A stretch of DNA of 64,000 nucleotides, from positions 1-64,000 of the forward strand of contig UQIH01000007.1 in assembly GCA_900541145.1 (NCBI GenBank). The letters are read 5' to 3'. The notes under the pieces are model-generated. The model saw nothing but the letters and a program-made list of their open reading frames with translations. It made no database searches and was not told where the DNA came from. Below are positions 17,801 through 26,631 of the stretch, piece by piece (positions within the stretch are counted from its first letter, which is position 1; every line of letters starts with the position of its first letter). The position numbers and the translations under genes were made by a program. The DNA comes from an uncultured Collinsella sp. (GTDB lineage Bacteria > Actinomycetota > Coriobacteriia > Coriobacteriales > Coriobacteriaceae).

Positions 17801-18358
17801 CTATTTCTTGAACGGGAAACCGAAGGCGTCCAGAAGGGCCTTGGCCTCCTCATCGGTATTGGCGGTGGTCACGAAAGTGATGTCCATACCGCGCTGGTGA
17901 TCGACGGAGTCGAAGTCGATCTCGGGGAAGATGAGCTGCTCGGTGACGCCCATGGAGAAGTTACCACGGCCGTCGAAGCTCTTGGCGGAGATACCGCGGA
18001 AGTCGCGGATACGGGGGATCGCGACGGAGGTCAGACGATCGAAGAACTCCCACATACGGTCGCCACGCAGGGTAACCTTGCAGCCGATCGGCATACCAGC
18101 GCGCAGGCGGAAGGTAGCGATGGACTTGCGGGCACGGGTGATCATCGGCTGCTGGCCGGTGATGGCGCGCAGGTCGCGCACGGCACCGTCGATGGCCTTG
18201 GAATCGGTAGCGGCCTCGCCGACACCCATGTTCACGACGATCTTCTCAAACTTGGGGATCATCATGACGTTCTCGTACTGGAACTTGTCCTGAAGCTGCT
18301 GCTTGACCTCGTTGTTGTACTTGGTCTTCAGACGCGGCACATACTTCTCTTCTGCCAT
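17801..18358 (-). CDS. rplE: 50S ribosomal protein L5
   Basis: L5 binds 5S rRNA. The 185-residue product contains KIVVNMGVGEAATDSKAIDG, GCKVTLRGDRMWEFFDRL and IFPEIDFDSVDHQRGMDI, all family hallmarks. It is the first gene of the distal ribosomal block. Its normal upstream partner rplX lies 38 kb away at 56411, so here rplE has its own leader and probable promoter. Confidence 0.97.
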   Translation of the reverse strand: MAEEKYVPRLKTKYNNEVKQQLQDKFQYENVMMIPKFEKIVVNMGVGEAATDSKAIDGAVRDLRAITGQQPMITRARKSIATFRLRAGMPIGCKVTLRGDRMWEFFDRLTSVAIPRIRDFRGISAKSFDGRGNFSMGVTEQLIFPEIDFDSVDHQRGMDITFVTTANTDEEAKALLDAFGFPFKK

Positions 18359-18495
18359 TGTTCACTCCTTCTTGGGGTTTTAAGCACGGGGCGTGGCCAC
18401 GATGGGTTGTCCTCGTGCCTCCTGGCTGCATCCGCGCCGCTCATGGCATTTTGCGGTTTGGACTCGACGCAGCAGGAGCCGACAAAACAATCGGT

Positions 18496-18524
18496 ACTAT
18501 ACGCGCATCGGGAGCGTATTTCCA
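18496..18524 (-). promoter_or_regulatory. Probable promoter of the rplE operon
   Basis: On the - strand TGGAAA and TATAGT are 17 nt apart, 138 nt before rplE. The surrounding bases resemble the motif upstream of rplC and rplB (TGGA...TACGC.CCG...GTATA). It would give the split distal ribosomal block its own transcription. Confidence 0.5.
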
Positions 18525-18586
18525 GAAAAACCTCGTCTGCCTGCACAACTCCACAAGTCCCCCGCACAAATGGATCCCAAAAAGCT

Positions 18587-18651
18587 GTTGCGGTGAAATA
18601 GGGACTGTTTGGCGGCCTAACAGGCTTAAACAATCCGTATTTCACCGCAAC
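18587..18651. repeat. Intergenic palindromic repeat, copy 1
   Basis: The arms GTTGCGGTGAAATA...GACTGTTT and their near-complement form a 24-bp stem with 2-3 mismatches and a 17-nt loop. The same arm sequence recurs at 21371-21436. It lies just past the stop of xdhC and may act as a terminator or be a small dispersed repeat. Confidence 0.8.
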
Positions 18652-18669
18652 TTATTGGTAGGGATGCGA

Positions 18670-19713
18670 TTAGCGCTTGCGGGGGACGAGTTTGGTGCGG
18701 CGCAGGTGGATCATCTCGGCGGCGATGGAGATGGCGATCTCCTCGGGGTCCTCGGCCTCGATGGCAACGCCGATCGGAAGGTGCAGCTCGTCGATCTGGT
18801 CCTGCGTAAAGCCTTCCTGCTCCAGGCGGGCACGCACAAAGGCCGTCTTGCGGCGCGAACCCAGACAGCCCAGGTAGGCAGGCTTGGCGCGCATGGCCTG
18901 AATCACCACGTCGATATCGGACTTGTGACCCGCCGTGGCGACGACCACCAGGTCGCGCGGGCCGATGGGGCACTGCTTGCTCAGGCTCTTGTAATCGACC
19001 AGGCGACGATCGTAGACACCGGGCACCCATTCGGGCGTCAACGTGCCGGGGCGGTCATCGCAGGCCACGACGGCAAAGCCCGCCGCCGTGAGCACGCGCG
19101 CCGTCGCGGCGCCCACGTGCCCGCAGCCAAAGATGTAGGTCAGGCCCTCGGGGCAGAGCGTCTCGATGTGCGCCGCGGGAATCTCGGAGGCGGCGTTAGT
19201 GTAGGTGACGTTACTCCCCTCCTCCACCAGTGAAAGCCCGGGGCAGCCCGCAATGGTATGGCGCGATGCCTCGCCATGGTACTCGGCCACATCGCCCTCG
19301 AGCGCGCTCGCGATAAACGGCTCAAAGTCGATGACGAAGTCGCCGATGCGCCGATAGACCAAGACGTCGGCAATTTCCTGGAACAACGGTGCCTGGGTCG
19401 CATCCAGATGCAGATAGCACAGGCAAATGGCTCCGCCGCAGATCATGCCGGTATCGGAGTTCTCGCCGCCCATGGTGTAGCGGACCAGACGCGACTGTCC
19501 CGCGCTCAGGAGTTCGCGCGCCTCATCCAGCGCAAAGAGCTCAATCTTGCCGCCGCCGATAGTGCCCGCCTGGCTGCCATCGGCAAAGACGGCCATCCAT
19601 GCGCCCACACCGCGCGGTGACGACCCCGCCGTGCCGGCCACGACCGCCAGCTCGCACGTCTCGCCAGCACGCAGGGCGGCAAGCGCCGCATTCACAACAT
19701 CGAGCTTTTCCAT
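18670..19713 (-). CDS. XdhC-family molybdoenzyme maturation factor
   Basis: XdhC proteins help load sulfurated molybdenum cofactor into xanthine dehydrogenases. The 347-residue product has the N-terminal XdhC pattern GSSPRGVGAWMAVFADGSQA then GTIGGGKIE and GMICGGAICLCY, and a C-terminal Rossmann domain (IFGCGHVGAATARVL, DDRPGTLTPEW, CLGSRRKTAFV). This is the full two-domain form. It lies 9 nt downstream of yqeB in the same direction and belongs to the selenium-dependent hydroxylase module. Client enzyme is most likely XdhD (39762). Confidence 0.9.
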   Translation of the reverse strand: MEKLDVVNAALAALRAGETCELAVVAGTAGSSPRGVGAWMAVFADGSQAGTIGGGKIELFALDEARELLSAGQSRLVRYTMGGENSDTGMICGGAICLCYLHLDATQAPLFQEIADVLVYRRIGDFVIDFEPFIASALEGDVAEYHGEASRHTIAGCPGLSLVEEGSNVTYTNAASEIPAAHIETLCPEGLTYIFGCGHVGAATARVLTAAGFAVVACDDRPGTLTPEWVPGVYDRRLVDYKSLSKQCPIGPRDLVVVATAGHKSDIDVVIQAMRAKPAYLGCLGSRRKTAFVRARLEQEGFTQDQIDELHLPIGVAIEAEDPEEIAISIAAEMIHLRRTKLVPRKR

Positions 19714-19722
19714 TGCCGCCTT

Positions 19723-20517
19723 CTATCCTCTAAAGATATCGGTGAGCATAGCGAGTGCCTCGAGCACGCCGCCGCCGACCGACGTCGCCTTGTCCGAAAT
19801 GTAGTTGATATAGCTGGCATCGCCGCGCGGATCGACATCGGCGCATTTAAAGCCCTCGGTCACCTGCACGCCGTTCGCCAAAAGCCCGCGCAGACAGCCA
19901 TCGATCTGCGTGCGCATGGGCGTATCGCCCGCGTAGCCAATCACGTCTCCGGCGCGCACGATGTCGCCGATTGCGCGGTCGGACCGAAACACGCCGGCGG
20001 CGGGGCTGTGGATAACGCGCTCCTTGCCATAGCCGGCGATCACGCCCGGCACGCCCGTGTTGGGCTGGGGCGAGCCCTGGGTAATGACGCGGCCCAAAAA
20101 ATGCCCGCGCATAGTCTCGACCACGGCATCGCAATCAACCGGCGCGGTAAAGCCCGGCCCCACGGCGATGACGGCAGGCGCCATGTCGCGCGTGGTGCCC
20201 AGGTTGCGCTTGGCTAAAATCGCGTCGACCACAGCCGCGGGCTTCAGTTCGTCGAGCATCTGCGCCTGGGGGTCCACCACGACGGCGACGTCTCCAGCCC
20301 CGGTAATCTCAAGCGCCTCGGCCGACGTCTGCGCCAGGCGAGCGCGAATGCCCTCAACCTCGACCTCGCCCAGGCGAATGGCCTCGCAAAAACTGATTGT
20401 GCGGCGGATGCACGTGGGAACCGCGATATCGGCCATAACGACCGACACGCCGGCGCGTACCAAGCGAGCGGCGACGCCCGTGGCGATATCGCCGGCGCCG
20501 CGAACATAAACGAGCAT
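19723..20517 (-). CDS. yqeB: Selenium-dependent Mo-hydroxylase accessory protein YqeB
   Basis: The 264-residue product starts MLVYVRGAGDIATGVAARL and has GPGFTAPVDCDAVVETMRGH and ITQGSPQPNTGVPG, recognisable as the EF2563/YqeB family. That family co-occurs with SelD in genomes lacking selenoproteins and marks selenium-dependent molybdenum hydroxylases. The exact reaction is not settled. It is divergent from yqeC and followed by xdhC. The ATG is preceded by AGGGAGG. Confidence 0.88.
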   Translation of the reverse strand: MLVYVRGAGDIATGVAARLVRAGVSVVMADIAVPTCIRRTISFCEAIRLGEVEVEGIRARLAQTSAEALEITGAGDVAVVVDPQAQMLDELKPAAVVDAILAKRNLGTTRDMAPAVIAVGPGFTAPVDCDAVVETMRGHFLGRVITQGSPQPNTGVPGVIAGYGKERVIHSPAAGVFRSDRAIGDIVRAGDVIGYAGDTPMRTQIDGCLRGLLANGVQVTEGFKCADVDPRGDASYINYISDKATSVGGGVLEALAMLTDIFRG

Positions 20518-20619
20518 TCCCGGGACACCTCCCTGTGCTACGGTTTGAGCAGAGCAAAAGCGGTTCGACCGCTACTCTGATGATTATTTATTATCACAGT
20601 ATTATACGGCGGTGAACAG

Positions 20620-21354
20620 ATGGAAACGGTTAGCGGCAATCTTGCCTCGGCGCTCAGGATCGAGCCGGGCATTACCGCGATTATCGGCAGCGGCGGCAAG
20701 TCGACCTTGCTAAAGACGCTCGGCCTTGAGCTTATGCGCGCTGGCGACCGCGTGCTCCTCTGCACCACCACGCATATGTTCCCCGTCGCCGGCGTGCCAT
20801 GGGACGGGTCGGGCCGTCGTCTGGACGCCGCGCCTTGGAAGCCGGGGGCCCTGCATGTTCCCGGCTGCACCTGCGAGGCATGCGCTGGCATGAGCCGCGG
20901 AAGTATCTGCCAGGCGGGTATTTTGGACCCGGAGACGGGCAAGCTCTCCTCCCCTGCCGAGCCGCTCGACCAGCTGGCGCAGCGCTTTGACTATGTCCTG
21001 GCCGAGGCGGACGGCAGCAAGCGGCTCCCGCTCAAGGCCCACGCCGCCTGGGAGCCGGTGATTCCCCCTGGCACGGCCAACATCGTCTGGATCGTCGGCG
21101 CCTCAGGGCTCGGCAAGCCCATCCACGAAGCCGTCCACCGCCCCGAGCTCTTTTGCGAGCGTTGCGGCTGCGAGCTCACCGACATCGCCACGCCCGAGCG
21201 CGTCGCCCAGGTGCTCAATGCCGAGATGCAGGCGCTGAAGCTCGGCACCGCACGCGTCATGCTCAACCAAGTCGACACGCTCAACGACCCCACGATGGCT
21301 GACCGCTTCGAGGCGGCCCTCGACCACCCCCTCGTCGCCACCAGCCTCAAGTAG
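20620..21354 (+). CDS. yqeC: Selenium-dependent hydroxylase accessory protein YqeC
   Basis: This 244-residue P-loop protein has GSGGKST (residues about 23-29), CTTTHMF, and DYVLAEADGSKRLPLKAHA, which are the YqeC family landmarks. It is the genomic partner of YqeB and is thought to help install or handle the selenium-containing Mo cofactor. A cysteine-rich insert (CTCEACAG) lies near residue 85. It is the only + strand gene of this arm, divergent from yqeB by 102 nt and convergent with hyuA, with a palindromic repeat between them. Confidence 0.88.
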   Translation: METVSGNLASALRIEPGITAIIGSGGKSTLLKTLGLELMRAGDRVLLCTTTHMFPVAGVPWDGSGRRLDAAPWKPGALHVPGCTCEACAGMSRGSICQAGILDPETGKLSSPAEPLDQLAQRFDYVLAEADGSKRLPLKAHAAWEPVIPPGTANIVWIVGASGLGKPIHEAVHRPELFCERCGCELTDIATPERVAQVLNAEMQALKLGTARVMLNQVDTLNDPTMADRFEAALDHPLVATSLK

Positions 21355-21370
21355 CCGGCCCCATCTCGTC

Positions 21371-21436
21371 AGTTGCGGTGAAATACGGACTGTTTGGCCG
21401 TATGACGGCCGCAAACAGTCCGTATTTCACCGCAAC
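21371..21436. repeat. Intergenic palindromic repeat, copy 2
   Basis: A 25-bp perfect stem has arms beginning AGTTGCGGTGAAATACGGAC. It is the same arm family as 18587-18651, and sits between the convergent ends of yqeC and hyuA. It is consistent with a bidirectional transcription stop, though no T run follows. Confidence 0.85.
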
Positions 21437-21463
21437 TGCGGAGGGGACACGGCATCTTTGCTG

Positions 21464-22831
21464 CTAGCGGGGGACGTAGCGGCCGGGTTGGGCTCCGGTG
21501 GGCTCGCCGTCGCGTGCCACCAGCACGCCGTTCACAAACACGGCCTTGGCGCGACCATGCGCCTCAAAGCCCTCGAGCGGCGTGTAGTCCACGGCCTGAT
21601 GCTGTGTCGCCGCGCGAATGGTCCAGCGCGCCTGGGGATCCCACACGCACACGTCGGCATCGGAGCCCTCGGCAAGACATCCCTTGCGCGGATACATGCC
21701 AAACACGCGCGCCGGGTTCTCGCTCATCAAGCGGCAGAGGTCCTCGGGTCCCAGCTGTCCCTCAAAACTCGTGGCAATCGCGACGGGACGATGCTCCACG
21801 CCGGGCCCGCCGTTGGGAATCGCGCGGAAATCGTCGCGCCCGCGGTCCTTTTGCCCGTGCAGGTTAAAGCTACAATGATCGGTCGCAATCGTATCGATCT
21901 CGCCGGCCACAAGCGCCTCGCGCAGCGCGGCACGGTCGCCGGCATGGCGCAGCGGCGGACTCATCACATACTTGGCACCCGCAAAGCCGTCCTCGCCCTG
22001 CTCCAAGTAGCAAGTATCGTCGAGCATCAAATACTGAGGGCAGGTCTCGACATAGATATTCTTCTGCCCGCGCGCTTTGGCAACACGGATGGCCTCGAGC
22101 CCCAGCTTGGTCGAAAGGTGCACCACGTTGACTGGGGCGTCCCCGGCTAAGTGCGCCAGATACAGCAGACGACTCACGGCCTCGGCCTCGCACACATCCG
22201 GACGGCTGAGCGCATGGCCCTCGGGCCCGTGGATGCCCCGCTCAAACACGCGCTTCTGCAGTTCATTCACCAACGTGCCGTTCTCGCAATGCACGCACAG
22301 TATGCCGCCAATACGCTTGAGCTCCTCGAGCACCTCGAGCGTCTCGGCATCGTCCAGGCGCAGATGATCGTAGGCAAAGTAGGTCTTGAACGACGATACG
22401 CCCGCCTCGCGCATGGCCGAAAGATCGGCGCGGTTGCGCTCGTTCCACTCGGCGAGTGCCATATGAAAGGCGTAGTTAGCCGTGCAGGTTCCGTCGGCGC
22501 GGCAATGCCACTCGGCCAAGGCATCGGGCATGGTCACGCCGCGATCGGCCGTCGCGTAGTCCACGATGGTCGTCGTGCCGCTGCAGGCAGCCGCACGCGT
22601 ACCGGTCTCAAAGCTATCTGCCGTCCAATCCATGCCGGTCCAGCACTGCATGTGCGTGTGGCCGTCGATAAAGCCGGGAAACACCCAACAGCCCGCGGCA
22701 TCCTCGACGGTATCGCCCGCGCCCGGCTCAATCGCCGCGGCAATCCGCACAATCTTGTCGCCCTCCATGGCAAGATCGGCGCGGCGAAGCCCCTGGGGCG
22801 TCACGAGCGCGCCGTTTTTGATGATGATCAT
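21464..22831 (-). CDS. hyuA: Dihydropyrimidinase/hydantoinase-type amidohydrolase
   Basis: Enzymes of this type open cyclic amides such as hydantoins and dihydropyrimidines. The 455-residue product has the metal-binding DGHTHM, a probable bridging Lys in SSFKTYFAYD, VHCENG, NVVHLST and TIATDHCSFN. These define the D-hydantoinase branch. In E. coli hyuA lies with ygeXY and yqeB/yqeC, the same company as here, which points to a purine/urate ring-opening intermediate as substrate. It is 8 nt downstream of mocA. Confidence 0.88.
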   Translation of the reverse strand: MIIIKNGALVTPQGLRRADLAMEGDKIVRIAAAIEPGAGDTVEDAAGCWVFPGFIDGHTHMQCWTGMDWTADSFETGTRAAACSGTTTIVDYATADRGVTMPDALAEWHCRADGTCTANYAFHMALAEWNERNRADLSAMREAGVSSFKTYFAYDHLRLDDAETLEVLEELKRIGGILCVHCENGTLVNELQKRVFERGIHGPEGHALSRPDVCEAEAVSRLLYLAHLAGDAPVNVVHLSTKLGLEAIRVAKARGQKNIYVETCPQYLMLDDTCYLEQGEDGFAGAKYVMSPPLRHAGDRAALREALVAGEIDTIATDHCSFNLHGQKDRGRDDFRAIPNGGPGVEHRPVAIATSFEGQLGPEDLCRLMSENPARVFGMYPRKGCLAEGSDADVCVWDPQARWTIRAATQHQAVDYTPLEGFEAHGRAKAVFVNGVLVARDGEPTGAQPGRYVPR

Positions 22832-22839
22832 GTTGCTCC

Positions 22840-23454
22840 TTATTGATTAATACAGTTGGCCACGCGATCAAAATACGAGCAGGCCGCGATATGCTCCGCT
22901 ATGCGTCGCTGTCCCTTGACGGTATCGACGTCCCACAGCTCGTAGGCACGCGCCTCGACCAGCGCAACGTCGACGCGACCTTTGAGAATCGAGCCCCCGC
23001 CGTCCTTGCCCTCAAGACACATAAGTGCATCGAACAGTTCCGCCGGAAAGAGCACCGGGCTCGAAGGCTCACCGTTGCACGCAAGACGCACCGGATGCTT
23101 GCGGCCACGCTCATCAAACGCGCGAACCATGGCCTCAAAAGAGTCCGCGCTCACAAGCGGCTGGTCGCCCGGCAAAAAGAGGCAGCCTTTCCAGTTGCGT
23201 TCGACTCCCCATGAAAGGCCCGCGCGGACGCTATCCCTGCGCAGCTCGCCATCGTGCAGCACGCACGGGCAATGCTTGTCCTCGCAAATCTGGGCGACCT
23301 CGGGCCAACGCGTCGAAACCACGACGTCAAAGCCCCGGGGAACCGAATCGATGGTCCGGGCAATCAGCGGCTCGCCATAGATATCGGCAAGCATCTTGTT
23401 AGAGCCAAACCGCTTGCCCTCGCCCGAAGCCATAATGACGCATCCAAGTTTCAT
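22840..23454 (-). CDS. mocA: Molybdenum cofactor cytidylyltransferase-like protein (MocA/YgfJ)
   Basis: MocA-type enzymes attach CMP to molybdopterin for xanthine-dehydrogenase-family enzymes. The 204-residue product has the nucleotidyltransferase signature MASGEGKRFGSNKMLADIYG (written here as far as the Lys/Met positions) and the acidic site LPGDQPLVS. The start at 23454 follows GGGAGGT; a longer frame upstream has no ribosome site. It is equivalent in position to ygfJ of E. coli and is probably cotranscribed with hyuA. Confidence 0.85.
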   Translation of the reverse strand: MKLGCVIMASGEGKRFGSNKMLADIYGEPLIARTIDSVPRGFDVVVSTRWPEVAQICEDKHCPCVLHDGELRRDSVRAGLSWGVERNWKGCLFLPGDQPLVSADSFEAMVRAFDERGRKHPVRLACNGEPSSPVLFPAELFDALMCLEGKDGGGSILKGRVDVALVEARAYELWDVDTVKGQRRIAEHIAACSYFDRVANCINQ

Positions 23455-23541
23455 GGTGATACCTCCCCTGAAACCATCGTACCCATAACTCGCGCCGCGG
23501 GCATCCACATCGAGAGCGCTTATCCCGCACGCCCGCGATGC

Positions 23542-23582
23542 AAAAAAGGGGCACCCCGCCGGTTGGCAGAGCGCCCCCTTTA
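23542..23582 (-). terminator. Terminator after ygeW
   Basis: On the - strand AAAGGGGGC...GCCCCTTTTTT forms a GC-rich stem followed by six T residues, 22 nt after the ygeW stop. It separates ygeW from mocA-hyuA. Confidence 0.8.
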
Positions 23583-23604
23583 CATGGCTTACCTCAACCC
23601 GGCT

Positions 23605-24807
23605 TTAGGCCTGGAGCCAACGGGCGGTGTTGCGCTCGTCGAGGGCCTTGAGGGTAGCGGCGGGATCGGCAACCTTCTGCAGGAACATCATGGCAGCGAT
23701 GGCGTACGGCTTGTAGCTGGCCTCCTTGTACATGCCCACGCGGTGCATGTCGAAGACGTCGGCGTTAACCTCGCCGTGCTCGCAGGAGACACCGGAGATG
23801 TCGGCGGGCAGCGGGTGCATAAAGATGGTGTCCTGGCCGTTGGCGGTCTTCTCCATGAGCTCGGTCGTGGAGCACCAGTCCTGATGGGTGGCGTTCTGGG
23901 CGAGCAGCTCCTTCTCGAGCGCTGCGATGCCGGCGTCGTCGCCCTCGGCGTACAGGTTGGTGCGCTTCTCCATGGCGGCAAACGGAGCCCAGCTCTTGGG
24001 GATCACGATGTCGGCGCCCTCGAAGGCCTCGGCCATGGTGTTGACCTGCTTAAAGGTGGTGCCGGACTCGGCGGCATAGCTCTTGGCGCGCTCGACGACC
24101 TCGGGCATGAGGTCGTAGCCCTCGGGGTGAGCCAGGGTGACGTCCATGCCAAAGCGGGGCAGCAGGCTGATCAGCGACTGCGGGCAGGACAACGGCTTGC
24201 CGTAAGAGGGCGAATAGGCCCAGGTGACGGCAACCTTCTTGCCCTTGAGGTTCTCGAGGCCGCCAAACTCGTTGATGAGGTAGAGCATGTCGGCAGAGGA
24301 CTGCGTGGGGTGGTCGGAATCGGACTGCAGAGAGATGAGCGTGGGACGGTGATCCAGAACGCCATCCTCGTAGGCCTGCTGCACGGACTCGGAGACCTCG
24401 GCCATGTAGGCATCGCCCTTGCCGATGTACATGTCATCGCGGATGCCGATGACGTCGGCCATGAAGGAGATCATGGTAGCGGTCTCGCGGACGGTCTCGC
24501 CGTGGGCGATCTGGGACTTCTTCTCGTCCAGGTCCTGCAGCTCAAGGCCGAGCAGGTTGGCGGCCTTAGAGAAAGAGAAACGCGTACGGGTGGAGTTGTC
24601 GCGGAACAGGGAGACGGCCAGGCCCGAGTCGAAGATCTTGGACGAAACGTTGTTCTCACGCAGCTCGCGCAGGGCGTCGGCGACGATGTAGAGAGCCTTG
24701 AGCTCATCGGTGGTCTTGTCCCAGGTGTGCAGGAAGTCGCTGCCGTACATGCCCTTAAAATCGAGGCCGTTCAGCTGCTCGACGAGCTCGGTAAACTTAG
24801 CGTCCAT
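23605..24807 (-). CDS. ygeW: YgeW-type carbamoyltransferase
   Basis: The 400-residue product belongs to the aspartate/ornithine carbamoyltransferase superfamily: the carbamoyl phosphate loop is NSTRTRFSFSKA (normally STRT), followed by HGETVRETATMI, VTWAYSPSYGKP and FMHPLPADISG. These match the knotted YgeW branch, whose physiological substrate is not firmly fixed but which travels with ygeX and ygeY in anaerobic purine degraders. The start was placed at MDAKF (24807), where AAAGGAC precedes the ATG. The gene sits downstream of ygeY with a 200-nt gap and ends at its own terminator. No carbamate kinase (yqeA) is beside it. Confidence 0.9.
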   Translation of the reverse strand: MDAKFTELVEQLNGLDFKGMYGSDFLHTWDKTTDELKALYIVADALRELRENNVSSKIFDSGLAVSLFRDNSTRTRFSFSKAANLLGLELQDLDEKKSQIAHGETVRETATMISFMADVIGIRDDMYIGKGDAYMAEVSESVQQAYEDGVLDHRPTLISLQSDSDHPTQSSADMLYLINEFGGLENLKGKKVAVTWAYSPSYGKPLSCPQSLISLLPRFGMDVTLAHPEGYDLMPEVVERAKSYAAESGTTFKQVNTMAEAFEGADIVIPKSWAPFAAMEKRTNLYAEGDDAGIAALEKELLAQNATHQDWCSTTELMEKTANGQDTIFMHPLPADISGVSCEHGEVNADVFDMHRVGMYKEASYKPYAIAAMMFLQKVADPAATLKALDERNTARWLQA

Positions 24808-25008
24808 GGAAATGTCCTTTCTAAAGGTGAAACGATCGCAATGAGTAGATGTGCTCCGGCATGCGCGTGTGGCTAGAACATGCAGAGCACCATGACGAGG
24901 ACCCGCCACCGTTGAGGAAGCATGGGAGATAACGACCGCGGGCCCCAAGTCAACAGGGGGTGCCGGGGACACGAGCGGCCCCCGGCTCAACAAAATCGAG
25001 GAATGGGA

Positions 25009-26394
25009 CTAATCGATCTTGTTGTTGGTCAGACCGGCGCGGAACACGGCGGCGTCGCCATCGGCCTGGCTCGGATCGTAGAGGTTCAGGGCAGCCACAT
25101 ACATGGCGGCAGCGGTGACCAAGTCGTCCTTGTAGGTGACCTCGTTGGGAGCGTGAGCCTGAGACTCGGCACCCGGGCCAAAGCCCACGCAGGGGATGCC
25201 GTAGCGGCCCTGGATGGAAACGCAGTTCGTGGAGAAGGTCCACTTGTCGCACAGCGGGCGACCGGTGCGCTTGTCCATGCTGGGCTCGCAGCCGATGCGC
25301 TCGTCACCGAACATGGCCTTGTGGGCGTCGACGAGGGCCTTGACGTGCGGAGCGGTCTCCTTGTTGATCCACGTGGGGAAGTAAGCCTCGGTCTCGTAGA
25401 CCTCGCCGGTCCAGGACGGACGGTCGTACATGTACATGGAGACCTTCACGTCGTCGCCGTACTTCTTGGCGGCCGGCAGGTTGCGGATCTCGTCCAGGCA
25501 GGACTCCCAGGTCTCACCGGCGGTCATGCGACGGTCGATGGAGATGGCGCAGGAGTCAGCGACAGCGCAGCGGCTGGGACTGGTGTAGAAGATCTGGCTG
25601 ACGGTGCAGGTGCCGCGGCCCAGGAAGCGGGCATCCTCGAAGTGCTCGGGGTTGTACTTGGGATCGAGCATCTTGACGAGACCCTTGATGTCGGTCGACT
25701 CGTCGCAGCCGTTGTTGTTGAGGGCGCGGACGTCGGCGATGATGTCGGCCATCTTGTAGATGGCGTTGTCGCCGCGGTCGGGAGCGGAGCCGTGGCAGGA
25801 GGTGCCGTGAACGTCGACGCGGATCTCCATGCGGCCGCGGTGACCGCGATAGATGCCGCCGTCGGTAGGCTCGGTGGAGATGACGAACTCGGGCTTAATG
25901 CCGTCCTTGTTGTAGATGTACTGCCAGCACATGCCGTCGCAGTCCTCTTCCTGGACGGTGCCGACGACCATGATCTTGTAGCCCTCGGGGATGAGGCCCA
26001 TGTCCTTCATCATCTTGGCAGCGTAGGTAGCGGAAGCCATGCCGCCCTCCTGGTCGGAGCCGCCGCGGCCGTAGATGATCTCGTCGGTCTCGTAGCCCTC
26101 ATAGGGATCGGCATCCCAGTTCTCGATGTTGCCGATGCCGACGGTGTCGATGTGGGAGTCGATGGCGATAATCTTGTCGCCCTCGCCCATAAAGCCCATG
26201 ACGTTGCCCAGGCCGTCGACCTTGACCTCGTCATAGCCAAGGCTCTCCATCTCGGCCTTGATGCAGGCGACAACCTCACCCTCCTCGCAGGACTCAGAGG
26301 GATGGGAGATCATAGCGCGCAGGAAGCGAGTCATATCAGCACGATGAGACTCAGCAGCAGCCTTGATAGCGTCGAAATCGAGTTCTTTAGTCAT
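25009..26394 (-). CDS. ygeY: YgeY-family selenium metabolism-linked hydrolase (M20 type)
   Basis: This 461-residue M20-family metallohydrolase has the di-metal ligand regions DSHIDTVG, GRGGSDQEGG and VQEEDCDG, and GHRGRMEIRVDVHGTSCHGS in the dimerisation part. The C terminus carries GFGPGAESQAHAPNE. The family is called YgeY and is linked by co-occurrence to selenium-dependent purine catabolism; a ureido or amide intermediate is a likely substrate. The ATG at 26394 follows AAAGG. It is in the ygeX-ygeY-ygeW series, with a structured repeat in the ygeX-ygeY gap. Confidence 0.9.
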   Translation of the reverse strand: MTKELDFDAIKAAAESHRADMTRFLRAMISHPSESCEEGEVVACIKAEMESLGYDEVKVDGLGNVMGFMGEGDKIIAIDSHIDTVGIGNIENWDADPYEGYETDEIIYGRGGSDQEGGMASATYAAKMMKDMGLIPEGYKIMVVGTVQEEDCDGMCWQYIYNKDGIKPEFVISTEPTDGGIYRGHRGRMEIRVDVHGTSCHGSAPDRGDNAIYKMADIIADVRALNNNGCDESTDIKGLVKMLDPKYNPEHFEDARFLGRGTCTVSQIFYTSPSRCAVADSCAISIDRRMTAGETWESCLDEIRNLPAAKKYGDDVKVSMYMYDRPSWTGEVYETEAYFPTWINKETAPHVKALVDAHKAMFGDERIGCEPSMDKRTGRPLCDKWTFSTNCVSIQGRYGIPCVGFGPGAESQAHAPNEVTYKDDLVTAAAMYVAALNLYDPSQADGDAAVFRAGLTNNKID

Positions 26395-26498
26395 AACAGT
26401 CAACCTTTCTACAAGGGTTTACCTACAGGTAGATATTTCAGATAGATCACTTGTGCCAAATAGCGTGAGGTCGAGCACCCCACAAGCAAGTAACCATA

Positions 26499-26616
26499 GG
26501 AGGCGGACGGAGGACTTTGCTCCGTCGCGAGTTCCGCACGAGCCGGAGAGCACTTAATGTGTTCTCCGTGCGAGCAGGACTGTCCGAGCAGGGAGTAAAG
26601 TCCTCCGGCTGCCTCC
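26499..26616 (+). repeat. Long structured intergenic element, copy 1
   Basis: The outer arms (26499-26523 and 26592-26616) pair with three mismatches. Inside is a conserved box GTCGCGAGTTCCGCACG, a hairpin with loop TTAAT closed by CAC/GTG, and a right box GCAGGACTGT. The boxes can also pair (AGTTCCGC with GCAGGACT, one mismatch). The same inner part occurs at 62467-62603 on the other strand with unrelated outer arms. It abuts the ygeX stop codon. Confidence 0.8.
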
Positions 26617-26631
26617 GGACAGGTCAGTCTG

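Larger units (their letters stand above)
18359..18669. other. Leader of rplE and insertion-side spacer
   Basis: This 311-nt stretch has no gene. From the rplE side it holds a ribosome site (AAGGAG), a possible leader hairpin (GGCACGAGG against CCCCGTGCT, imperfect), a promoter-like pair at 18496-18524 and a palindromic repeat at 18587-18651 next to the end of xdhC. Confidence 0.6.
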
